From Bradyrhizobium sp. CCGB01 (lineage in GTDB: Bacteria; Pseudomonadota; Alphaproteobacteria; Rhizobiales; Xanthobacteraceae), in the NCBI RefSeq assembly GCF_024199795.1, contig NZ_JANADK010000001.1:5084001-5148000 (forward strand): a DNA stretch of 64,000 bases, given 5' to 3'. Of this stretch, positions 8,584 through 16,301 are shown piece by piece. Position 1 is the first letter of the stretch. Each line of letters begins with the position of its first letter. Position numbers and translations under genes: made by a program. The notes under the pieces were generated by a model. That model made no database searches. It had not been told where the DNA came from and was given only the letters and a program-made list of their open reading frames with translations.

Positions 8584-9804
8584 CTACTGCCACTGCGCCT
8601 TGGGTACGACCGGCGCGCGCGCCCCCGGAAGCGAGGCGGGCGCAAGTGCGTAGAACTCGCCGTTCTGCCACTGGCCGACGCTCCACACCTCCTGAAGCAG
8701 CCCATCCTTCAGCTTGACCTTGCCGATGATGGTGTCGAACGTGCCCGAGCGGATTTCGGCTGCGACCGCGGCGCGGTCCACCTTGCCGACCTTCTCGATC
8801 GCCTGCTGGAGCACCTGGAGGCTCGCATAGGTGATCGAGCTCGCCCAGCGATCCGGCTCCTTGCCGGTCGCGGCCTTGTGGCGCGCAAGATAGTCCTTCA
8901 GCTCTGGCGAGTCCGCGTTCCAGCCGCCGATGCCCATCACGCCGTCGCTGTTGGCGGCGAACTTGCCCTTGTAGAGGGGGAAGGCGGTGCCGACGCCGAC
9001 GTAGAAGACTTTTGGATTGAACTTCAGGAGCTGCGCCTGCTCGGTCAGCGCGATCGTATCCGGCGGATAGCTGAAGGCGACGAACGTGTCCGGGTTGGAC
9101 GCGATCGCGTCCTTCAGCAGGGGCTGAAGATCCTGCGCCCCCATCGGATAGGTCTTGTCATAGGTGAGCGTGAAACCGTGCTTCTTGAACGCCTCGCGGC
9201 CGGCGGCGGATAGCTCGATGCCGAACTGGTCGGCAACGCTGACCATCGCGACGTTCGCGCCGATCTTGCCTTCGCTCTTCAGCTTGCCGAGCAGATCGGC
9301 CAGCCCCTCGGAGATCTGCGCCGACGTGCCGAGCCAGAACGTCGCGTTCGACCAGCGCTTGGCGAGCTCCGGCGCCTTGTCGGTCACCGAAGTTACCGCG
9401 AGGTGAGGGTAGCCGAGGCGGTTCAGGGTCGGACCGACCGCAAGGTTGAGGCCCGTGCTCCAGGGCGACAGAATGAAATCGACCTTGTCCTGGTTGGCGA
9501 GGCGCTCGATCGCCTTGACTGCTTCTTCCGAGCTGCTGCGATCGTCGTATTCGACAATTTCGATCGGGAGCTTCTTGTCCCCTAGCTTGATGCCGCCGGC
9601 GGCATTCACGTCCTTCACCCACAGTTCGTAGTTGGGCAGGGTGGTGATGCCGGCTCCGCCGGCATAGGGACCGGTCTTGGAAATGGCATAGCCGATCCGG
9701 ATCTTCTCCTGCGCATCGGCCGTGGACGCAAAGGTCCCCAGCGCCGTGGCGAAAGCCACCAGGCCGGTGACGCGCAGCAACGTTCGACGGTTCGCCGAAA
9801 ACAT
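8584..9804 (-). CDS. ABC transporter substrate-binding protein, type I periplasmic (Liv family)
   Basis: A 406-residue exported binding protein that feeds the LivH/LivMG/LivF transporter. The start at 9804 has GGGAGGA upstream. The leader carries NRRTLLRVTG followed by a hydrophobic run and ADA-Q, compatible with Tat or Sec export. The mature chain begins KIRIGYAISKTGPYAGG, the standard opening of Leu/Ile/Val- and amide-binding proteins, and contains DDRSSSEEAVKAIERL, typical of the family. It is the first gene of the operon; 151 bases separate it from the divergent AraC regulator. The ligand cannot be read from sequence; the aldehyde dehydrogenase in the operon suggests an aromatic compound. 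Confidence 0.9.
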   Translation of the reverse strand: MFSANRRTLLRVTGLVAFATALGTFASTADAQEKIRIGYAISKTGPYAGGAGITTLPNYELWVKDVNAAGGIKLGDKKLPIEIVEYDDRSSSEEAVKAIERLANQDKVDFILSPWSTGLNLAVGPTLNRLGYPHLAVTSVTDKAPELAKRWSNATFWLGTSAQISEGLADLLGKLKSEGKIGANVAMVSVADQFGIELSAAGREAFKKHGFTLTYDKTYPMGAQDLQPLLKDAIASNPDTFVAFSYPPDTIALTEQAQLLKFNPKVFYVGVGTAFPLYKGKFAANSDGVMGIGGWNADSPELKDYLARHKAATGKEPDRWASSITYASLQVLQQAIEKVGKVDRAAVAAEIRSGTFDTIIGKVKLKDGLLQEVWSVGQWQNGEFYALAPASLPGARAPVVPKAQWQ

Positions 9805-9955
9805 GTCGATCCTCCCTCGTGTTTCACTCAAGCGATGGTTCGCAACGATGTGAGTGGGTCGTTTCCTCTTGGTCCCGATTTCTTTTCGGCGCGGCTTCTT
9901 GGAGCCGGCCCCGACAGGACTTGACCTAGCAAGCACCCCAAGGTTTGTTCGCACA

Positions 9956-10936
9956 ATGGACAGATCCGGCGAAAGATTGGACGTTTCCGGCCCCAACGGG
10001 CAAGTGCGTCGAGGCGTCGCGGGCGCCAGTCCGGCGCCGGCCGTCGCTGCGAGCGCAGCTGCGCCCGTCGGCGCCGAGCTGATCGGATCGCACTATGTTG
10101 CGCGGCGCTGGATGCTGACGTCGAAAGCCGCCCGGACGTTCATTCATCTGCTCTGCCTTCACCAGGGAGCCGCCGCCGAGGTCGGTCAGGGCGGAAGGAT
10201 GATGGCGTTGGCCGGGCCCGCGATCATCTGGCTCCCGGCGGGATCGGCCGAATATCTGGAGCTGTCGGCCGGAGCGTCCGCGGAGCTGCTGCAACTGCGC
10301 ACGGGCGTGTGGCATCGCTATCTGCCGCCGTCGGCCGAGCCGGCCTATCTCGCGCTCGAAGGCGCCGGCGGCATCATGGCGCTGCCGGTCGAACCTGATC
10401 TCGTGACCACGATGGCGCGCTCCATCGCGGCGATCGCCGCCGAGATCGCAACGCCCGCGCGCAGCGGCGCGGCATCGATCATGTCGGCCGAGCTAACGCT
10501 GTGCGTGCTGCGCTTCTGGCGCCTGTTCGCCGGCGACAACGACCGGTACGAGGAGGGCAGCAGTGCCGAGATTCTGAGCCGCTTCCGCAGGCTGCTCGAG
10601 GAACGCTATCAGCAGCATCTACGCGTCGGCGATTACGCCAAGCTCCTCGGCATGACGCCGGATCGCCTGCACGCACTCTGTAGTCGCGAGCTGAAGCGCT
10701 CACCGAGCGAGCTGATCCAGCAGCGTGTCGTCAAGGAAGCCGCGACACGGCTCGAGGCCGGCACCGTCGCCGTCAAGCAGATCGCATTCGCCCTCGGCTT
10801 CAAGGACACCGCGTATTTCAGCCGCTTCTTCCGCAAGCACACCGGCGAGGCACCTGGCGTGTGGCGCCGCCGCGTTGCGGCCCGCGCGAGAGCCGGACAA
10901 TCGAGGCCGGCGCTGAATTTTGCCGACTGGCCGTGA
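9956..10936 (+). CDS. AraC-family transcriptional regulator
   Basis: A 326-residue regulator with an N-terminal cupin-like sensor domain and a C-terminal AraC DNA-binding domain at about residues 215-320. Both helix-turn-helix units are visible (GDYAKLLGMTPDRLHALCSR and VKQIAFALGFKDTAYFSRFF), and the latter is the conserved AraC hallmark. The ATG at 9956 was chosen since upstream in-frame sequence looks non-coding. It is divergent from the Liv-type operon starting at 9804, so it most likely controls that operon in response to its substrate. Confidence 0.88.
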   Translation: MDRSGERLDVSGPNGQVRRGVAGASPAPAVAASAAAPVGAELIGSHYVARRWMLTSKAARTFIHLLCLHQGAAAEVGQGGRMMALAGPAIIWLPAGSAEYLELSAGASAELLQLRTGVWHRYLPPSAEPAYLALEGAGGIMALPVEPDLVTTMARSIAAIAAEIATPARSGAASIMSAELTLCVLRFWRLFAGDNDRYEEGSSAEILSRFRRLLEERYQQHLRVGDYAKLLGMTPDRLHALCSRELKRSPSELIQQRVVKEAATRLEAGTVAVKQIAFALGFKDTAYFSRFFRKHTGEAPGVWRRRVAARARAGQSRPALNFADWP

Positions 10937-11066
10937 GCGCGGACCGGCGCTGTCGGGGCTCTTGACCTACCGCTGGTGAGGAGGCTCCGAGATCCCGCGA
11001 ATGGCAGCCGCGCGTCGGCGCCAACACGCTGCAAGTCTGGATCGGCCGCTAGACCGGCTCGATCAC

Positions 11067-12044
11067 CTAGCGTCCGCGCCTGAGCTCCTCGGTCGCGCGC
11101 CTGAGGACGTCGTGAAGCCAGTCGTGCGACGGTTCGCCCTCGATGCGCTCGTGCCACAACAAGCGGACCTCGACCGGGGTCGTGGCATAAGGCAGTTCGT
11201 ACGTCGTGACGGCATGCGCGCGTTCGAACGCCCGCGCCAACGGACGCGGAACGATGGCCGCCAATTCGGAGTCCGCGAGCAGGGCGGGCAGGGCAAGGAA
11301 ATGCGGCAGCGACACAGCTATCCGTGGCGGCCGGTCGCTTTCGGAGAGCGCCCGTTCGAGCGCCGCGCGGTCGTACATCTCCGATCGCCGGGCGAGGCCG
11401 CGCTCGGAGATGAAACCACCGATCGCACCCTCCTGCTCGCCGCCGAAGGAGACGACGACCAGCGGCATGCGGGCCAGGGCCGCGTTGTCGATCCGGCCGA
11501 GCTTGCGCTTGCCGCCCACGATCAGCACGTCGTCATATTCGAACAGCAGCGACGTCCGGAATCGGCTCGGCGGGTCCGAGAAGACGCCGATCGCAACGTC
11601 GATCCGACCAAGGTCGATCTGTTCGGCGAGGTCGATCCGCGTCACCGGCTTGATGATCAGGTCGATCGCCGGCGCCTCGAGCCCGAGGATCTTCAGGAGC
11701 GGTGAGGCCAGCACCATCGTGGTGAAGTCGTTGGCGGCGAGGGTGAACTGCCGGGTGGACGCCGCCGGGACGAAGCCCGGCAACTCAACCGCAGCTTCGA
11801 GCGAACGCAGCGCTTCGCGAACCTGCGGCGCCATCGTCAATGCGCGCGCCGTCGGTTGCATGCCGGTCGCCGTGCGCACGAACAGATCGTCTTCCAACAT
11901 CTCGCGAAGCCGGGCGAGCGAATGGCTGACGGCAGATTGACTGAGGGCAACCCTCTGGCTGGCCCGCAGCACACTGCGCTCCTCCATCACGGCGTCGAAG
12001 ACCTTGAGCAGGTTCAGGTCCAGGGTCTTGAAGGAAACAGCCAC
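11067..12044 (-). CDS. LysR-family transcriptional regulator, likely of the 4-nitrobenzoate genes
   Basis: A 325-residue regulator with an N-terminal winged helix (FKTLDLNLLKVFDAVMEE, then ALSQSAVSHSLARLREML) and a periplasmic-binding-like effector domain from about residue 90. The GTG at 12044 is chosen because translation from it gives the normal family start (VAVSFKTLDL). It is divergent from the gene set at 12273-14757 with 228 bases between starts, the classic LysR layout. In characterised 4-nitrobenzoate clusters a LysR regulator (PnbR) sits with pnbA and pnbB, so the same role is inferred here. Confidence 0.87.
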   Translation of the reverse strand: MAVSFKTLDLNLLKVFDAVMEERSVLRASQRVALSQSAVSHSLARLREMLEDDLFVRTATGMQPTARALTMAPQVREALRSLEAAVELPGFVPAASTRQFTLAANDFTTMVLASPLLKILGLEAPAIDLIIKPVTRIDLAEQIDLGRIDVAIGVFSDPPSRFRTSLLFEYDDVLIVGGKRKLGRIDNAALARMPLVVVSFGGEQEGAIGGFISERGLARRSEMYDRAALERALSESDRPPRIAVSLPHFLALPALLADSELAAIVPRPLARAFERAHAVTTYELPYATTPVEVRLLWHERIEGEPSHDWLHDVLRRATEELRRGR

Positions 12045-12272
12045 GCGCAGACACCGTCTCAAGGCGGATCGCGCGCCCGTTGCGTACCTGCGATCGCGTC
12101 CAGTTAAGGGCAACCGCGCAGCGGACGCAACCGAGCAGGGCCCCCGGATCGCGAGGCCCGGCCGTTCGCCTCACCAATCTGAAGGCCGTTCAGGATCACT
12201 CTGCAAGAGTTTCACTTCCGCAATCGCGCGATCCCGTCATGATCCCGGCGCCGGATTTGGAGGAGACGGACA

Positions 12273-13481
12273 ATGAAATCCTGCGGGATGTCGATCGGAG
12301 TTTTTGGAGTCGCACTGGCGCTGCTCACGGCGCCGGTCCTTGCGCAGGATGGTCCGGTGAAGCTCGGCGTCCTCACCGACATGTCCTCGCTTTACGCCGA
12401 CAATGGCGGGCAGGGCTCGGTGGTCGCGGCGCAGATGGCCGTCGACGACTTTGGCGGCCAGGTGCTCGGGCGCCCCATCCAGATCGTCGCGGGAGACCAT
12501 CAGAACAAGGCCGATGTGGGAGCGACCATCGCGCGGCGCTGGCTCGAAAACGAAAACGTCGAGGCCATTCTCGACGTGCCGAACTCCGCGGTCGCGCTGG
12601 CCGTACAGGGCATCACGCGCGACAAGAAGAAGCTCTTCCTCGCCACCGGCGCCGCCACCTCGCGCCTGACCGGCGACGAATGCTCGCCGACCGGGATTCA
12701 CTGGACTTACGACACCTATGCACTGTCGCAGGGAACGACGCGGGCGATGTCGCGTCTTGGCGCGAAGTCCTGGTATTTTGTCTCGGTCGACTATTCCCTC
12801 GGCGCCCAACTCGAGGCCGACAGCCGCAAGGTCATCGACGCCATGGGCGGCAAGGTGACCGGGGCGGTGAAGCACCCGCTCAACACGCCGGATTTCTCCT
12901 CCTTTCTGCTCCAGGCACAGTCCTCGAAGGCGGACGTGATCGCGCTCGCCGACACCGGCGGCGACTTCATCAACGTCGTCAAGCAGGCCGGCGAATTCGG
13001 CATCACGCAGCGGCAGAAGCTGGTCGGGCTGCTCGTCTTCATTGCCGACATTCACAGCCTCGGGCTCCAGAGCGCCCAGGGCCTGATGCTGAGCTCGGCG
13101 TTCTATTGGGACCTCAACGAGGACACGCGGACGTGGTCGAAGCGCTTCATCGCCAAGACCCAGAAGGTGCCGACGATGATCCACGCCGGTACCTATGGCG
13201 CGGTGATGCACTACCTCAAAGCGGTTCAAGCGGCAGGCACGCTGGATGGGCCGACCGTCGCCGCCAGGATGCGCGACATGCCCGTGAACGACTTCATGAC
13301 CAAGGATGGCCGGATTCGCGACGACGGCCGGCTGGTCCGCGACATGTATCTGTTCCGCGTCAAGTCGCCCGAGCAGTCCAGGTACAAGTTCGACTATTAC
13401 GAGCTGCTGGCGACGATCCCGGGCGAAGAAGCTTTCCGGCCGATGGAGCAGGGTGGATGTCCGCTCCTGAAGAAGCCATGA
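12273..13481 (+). CDS. ABC transporter substrate-binding protein beside the nitroaromatic genes
   Basis: A 402-residue type I periplasmic binding protein with signal peptide (MKSCGMSIGVFGVALALL, cleaved near VLAQ). The mature start KLGVLTDMSSLYADNGGQG and GDHQNKADVGATIARRWL are typical of the Liv-type family members that bind small carboxylates, including aromatic acids. A strong GGAGGAG precedes the ATG. No permease or ATPase genes accompany it. It may use the Liv-type transporter at 5251-8520, which is inference. Its stop codon overlaps the nitroreductase ATG (ATGA), so it is translated together with the degradative enzymes, supporting a role in their substrate's uptake. Confidence 0.88.
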   Translation: MKSCGMSIGVFGVALALLTAPVLAQDGPVKLGVLTDMSSLYADNGGQGSVVAAQMAVDDFGGQVLGRPIQIVAGDHQNKADVGATIARRWLENENVEAILDVPNSAVALAVQGITRDKKKLFLATGAATSRLTGDECSPTGIHWTYDTYALSQGTTRAMSRLGAKSWYFVSVDYSLGAQLEADSRKVIDAMGGKVTGAVKHPLNTPDFSSFLLQAQSSKADVIALADTGGDFINVVKQAGEFGITQRQKLVGLLVFIADIHSLGLQSAQGLMLSSAFYWDLNEDTRTWSKRFIAKTQKVPTMIHAGTYGAVMHYLKAVQAAGTLDGPTVAARMRDMPVNDFMTKDGRIRDDGRLVRDMYLFRVKSPEQSRYKFDYYELLATIPGEEAFRPMEQGGCPLLKKP

Positions 13482-14239
13482 CCGGCGCAGGCGTAACCGC
13501 ACAGAGCGGCATCGACGAGATCATCGCAGGCCGTTTTGCGTGCCGCGACTTCTCGGACGCGCCGGTCGGGCGAGGGACCATCGAGCAGATTCTCCGCGTG
13601 GCGCGGTTTGCGCCAAGCGGCGCCAACATCCAGCCCTGGCGCGTCTACGTGCTGGCGGGCGCTGCCAAGGACAAGGTGTCAGCGGCGCTGCGCGAGGCGC
13701 ACGAGACCGCCCGCGACGAGCACGTGTCGGAATACAGTTATTACGCCAGCGACCTGCCTGCCCCATATCTGCAACGACGGCAGGAGTTCGGCCGATTGTT
13801 CTACGGCTCGCTCGGCATCGCCCAGACCGATATCGAAGCGAGGAGCGGCCAAACCGCCAAGAACTATGCGTTCTTTGGCGCCCCGGTCGGGCTGATCGTC
13901 ACGATCGACCGGCGCCTTCAGGTCGGCAGCTGGCTCGACCTCGGCATGTTCGTCCAGAACGTACTGCTGGCCGCGGCAGGCCATGGGCTCCAGTCCTGTC
14001 CGCAGGAGACATTCTCGAAATACCACCGGATCCTGCGTCCGCTGCTGTCGATCCCGGCGGAACAAATGGTGGTGTGCGGCATCTCGATTGGCCGCGCCAG
14101 AGACGTCGCCAAGGACGGCACCAAGCGAAGGCTGATGCCGCGCGCAGACGTCGCGGAGTTCGCATCTTTCGCAGGCTTCGAAGAACAAAGTGCAACCCAA
14201 ATGGAAAGGACAAGGCCATGGGAAGCCGAGACGAGCTGA
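13478..14239 (+). CDS. pnbA: Nitroreductase-family enzyme, probable 4-nitrobenzoate reductase (PnbA)
   Basis: A 253-residue FMN-dependent nitroreductase. FMN-binding features are visible: RFACRDFSDAPV at the start, FAPSGANIQPWRVYVL, and GHGLQSCPQE. The start at 13478 overlaps the preceding stop by 4 bases; an ATG at 13457 in the same frame is possible. It is immediately followed, with 22 bases of overlap, by a PnbB-type lyase. In Pseudomonas and related bacteria PnbA reduces 4-nitrobenzoate to 4-hydroxylaminobenzoate using NAD(P)H, and PnbB then acts on that product. The gene name rests on this pairing as well as the fold, so substrate specificity is inferred. Confidence 0.8.
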   Translation: MTGAGVTAQSGIDEIIAGRFACRDFSDAPVGRGTIEQILRVARFAPSGANIQPWRVYVLAGAAKDKVSAALREAHETARDEHVSEYSYYASDLPAPYLQRRQEFGRLFYGSLGIAQTDIEARSGQTAKNYAFFGAPVGLIVTIDRRLQVGSWLDLGMFVQNVLLAAAGHGLQSCPQETFSKYHRILRPLLSIPAEQMVVCGISIGRARDVAKDGTKRRLMPRADVAEFASFAGFEEQSATQMERTRPWEAETS

Positions 14240-14757
14240 TTCAGTGCAGCATTCCGTTTCTCCGCGAGGTCAAGGACATGACGCCCGGCGCGGAGATGGA
14301 GCGCTGGCTCAATGACAAATACGGCGAGGGCAGCCCGCTCTACCAGGACCTGGCGCGCCTGATTAAGCGCGGGGTCGAAGAAGGCTGGGCCGCGAACCAG
14401 GAGGTCGACGGTCCGAACTACCGGCGCAGCCGCATCCAGGAGCCGGTCCCCGAGACGTTCCAGTTCAGCATCACGGCCGTCTACATGAACAGCACCGATC
14501 CGCGCCGCTTCAAGGACGAGGACGACCACGACGTGCTGCGCGGGCAGTATCACGGGCACCCATACGGCGAGCTGAACCTGGTCGTGCCCCTGGACAAGGG
14601 CGCCGAACTGAAGGGGCTCCAGGGCTGGCAGGGACCCGGCTGGACCGCACCCGACCCCGGCAGCCGGCACTATCCTGAGGTCCGTGGCGGCGCCGTCATC
14701 GCGCTGTTCTATCTGCCGGCCGGACGCATCTCGTACGACTTCGCTGCGCCGTCCTGA
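14218..14757 (+). CDS. pnbB: 4-hydroxylaminobenzoate lyase (PnbB, DUF4863 family)
   Basis: A 179-residue cytoplasmic enzyme that I recognise as the DUF4863/PnbB family, which converts 4-hydroxylaminobenzoate to protocatechuate with release of ammonia. Characteristic stretches are PFLREVKDMTPGAEMERWLN, GVEEGWAANQEVDGP and LRGQYHGHPYGELNLVVPLD; the last has two histidines in a cupin-like strand pair that may bind metal. It ends with HYPEVRGGAVIALFYLPAGR. GGAAAGGA lies upstream of the ATG, which is inside the end of pnbA. It is the last gene of the set; downstream is 509 bases without a gene. Confidence 0.85.
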   Translation: MGSRDELIQCSIPFLREVKDMTPGAEMERWLNDKYGEGSPLYQDLARLIKRGVEEGWAANQEVDGPNYRRSRIQEPVPETFQFSITAVYMNSTDPRRFKDEDDHDVLRGQYHGHPYGELNLVVPLDKGAELKGLQGWQGPGWTAPDPGSRHYPEVRGGAVIALFYLPAGRISYDFAAPS

Positions 14758-15266
14758 CAGCCGGCCGGACGATCCCGTGATGTCGGTCGCGCGCGCTCCG
14801 CATGTCGACCAAGACACCAGCCGAGGTCCCGCGCGGCGGCGATCCGCCGCGACGGCTTCGGGCTGCCAGCCAGCTCGCCAAGAGCATCGAGGAGGGATTT
14901 CGGCGGCCAAACGCCCGGCGGCATCCAACCTGGACAGCCATATCCATGATTCGCATAAGGTATATTATGGAATATATTTATATACAATCAGATCAGATAT
15001 TTAGGCGGAATTCCTACCATGACGCCTTCGCTTGCCGTCCATTTTCGATCTGCGCCTCGACCGTCGCCCCAGCTCTTGACGGCTACTGTGCATGGGGTTG
15101 TTTTTCAGATTTTGAATCCGGCCGATGTCTCCGAAAGCCGATATTGCCGCGACGGTGTCCGGCTGCAATAAGCGAGACCTCGCGAGATCGCAGATGACCT
15201 TCAGGCCTTCCGTCCGTATAGGTTTGCATCTCAGAACAACAACAAACCTTCCGAGGAAGCAGACCC
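14758..15266 (+). promoter_or_regulatory. 509-base intergenic region with an AT-rich imperfect palindrome
   Basis: No convincing gene was found between pnbB and the TRAP binding-protein gene. At 14960-14985 a 26-base AT-rich stretch begins GTATAT and ends ATATAC, with 7 of 11 bases per arm complementary. It stands out against the GC-rich surroundings and is 282 bases before the TRAP operon start, so it may hold a promoter and operator. The remainder shows nothing recognisable. Confidence 0.35.
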
Positions 15267-16286
15267 ATGAGTTTTTCCCGACGCACGCTTCTCAAGGCCT
15301 CCGCCGCGACCGCGGTCCTGGGCGGTCTCAGTGCGCCCCATGTGGCCCGCGCCCAGAGCGCCGAGTTCACCTACAAGTACGCCAATAACCTGCCGGACAC
15401 CCATCCGCTGAACGTGCGCGCCAAGGAGATGGCGGCGGCGATCAAGGCCGAGACCAACGGCAAGTTCGACCTTCAGATCTTCCCGAACAACCAGCTCGGG
15501 TCCGACACCGACATGCTGAGCCAGATCCGGTCCGGCGGCGTCGAGTTCTTCACGCTGTCCGGCCTGATCCTGTCGACCCTGGTTCCGGCGGCGTCCATCA
15601 ACGGCATCGGCTTCGCGTTCCCGGACTACGACACGGTCTGGAAGGCCATGGACGGCGACCTCGGCGCCCATGTCCGCGGCGAGATCAAGAAGGCCGGCCT
15701 CGAGGTCATGGACAAGATCTGGGACAACGGCTTTCGCCAGACCACGTCGTCGAGCAAGCCGATCACCGGTCCTGACGACCTCAAGGGCTTCAAGATCCGC
15801 GTGCCGGTGTCGCCGCTGTGGACCTCGATGTTCAAGGCGTTCGACGCCGCGCCCGCCTCGATCAATTTCAGCGAGGTCTATTCCGCGCTCCAGACCAAGA
15901 TCGTCGAGGGCCAGGAAAACCCGCTGGCGATCATCTCGACCGCCAAGCTCTACGAGGTGCAGAAGTACTGCTCGCTGACCAACCACATGTGGGACGGCTT
16001 CTGGTTCCTGGCCAACCGCCGGGCCTGGGAAAAGCTCCCACAGGACGTGCGCACCGTCGTCGCCAAGAACATCAACGCCGCCGCCGTCAACGAGCGCGCG
16101 GACACCGCCAAGCTCAATGCCAACCTGCAGCAGGAGCTCGCGGCCAAGGGCCTGACCTTCAACCAGCCTGCGGTAGCGCCGTTCCGCGACAAGCTGCGCA
16201 CCGCCGGCTTCTATGCCGAGTGGAAGGGCAAGTATGGCGACCAGGCCTGGGACCTCCTGGAAAAGGCCGTCGGCAAGCTGTCGTAA
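15267..16286 (+). CDS. TRAP transporter substrate-binding protein (DctP family)
   Basis: A 339-residue periplasmic binding protein of a sodium-driven TRAP importer. The leader has SRRTLLKASAATAVLGG ending ARAQ, a probable twin-arginine signal. The mature chain begins YKYANNLPDTHPLNVRAKEM and contains the family segment DDLKGFKIRVP with the arginine that usually clamps the ligand carboxylate, followed by FSEVYSALQTKIVEGQENP. It is first in an operon with the fused permease (16 bases downstream) and an acyl-CoA synthetase, so the ligand may be a carboxylic acid that is then activated with CoA. Confidence 0.92.
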   Translation: MSFSRRTLLKASAATAVLGGLSAPHVARAQSAEFTYKYANNLPDTHPLNVRAKEMAAAIKAETNGKFDLQIFPNNQLGSDTDMLSQIRSGGVEFFTLSGLILSTLVPAASINGIGFAFPDYDTVWKAMDGDLGAHVRGEIKKAGLEVMDKIWDNGFRQTTSSSKPITGPDDLKGFKIRVPVSPLWTSMFKAFDAAPASINFSEVYSALQTKIVEGQENPLAIISTAKLYEVQKYCSLTNHMWDGFWFLANRRAWEKLPQDVRTVVAKNINAAAVNERADTAKLNANLQQELAAKGLTFNQPAVAPFRDKLRTAGFYAEWKGKYGDQAWDLLEKAVGKLS

Positions 16287-16301
16287 CGCGTTGGGGCCGT
16301 C

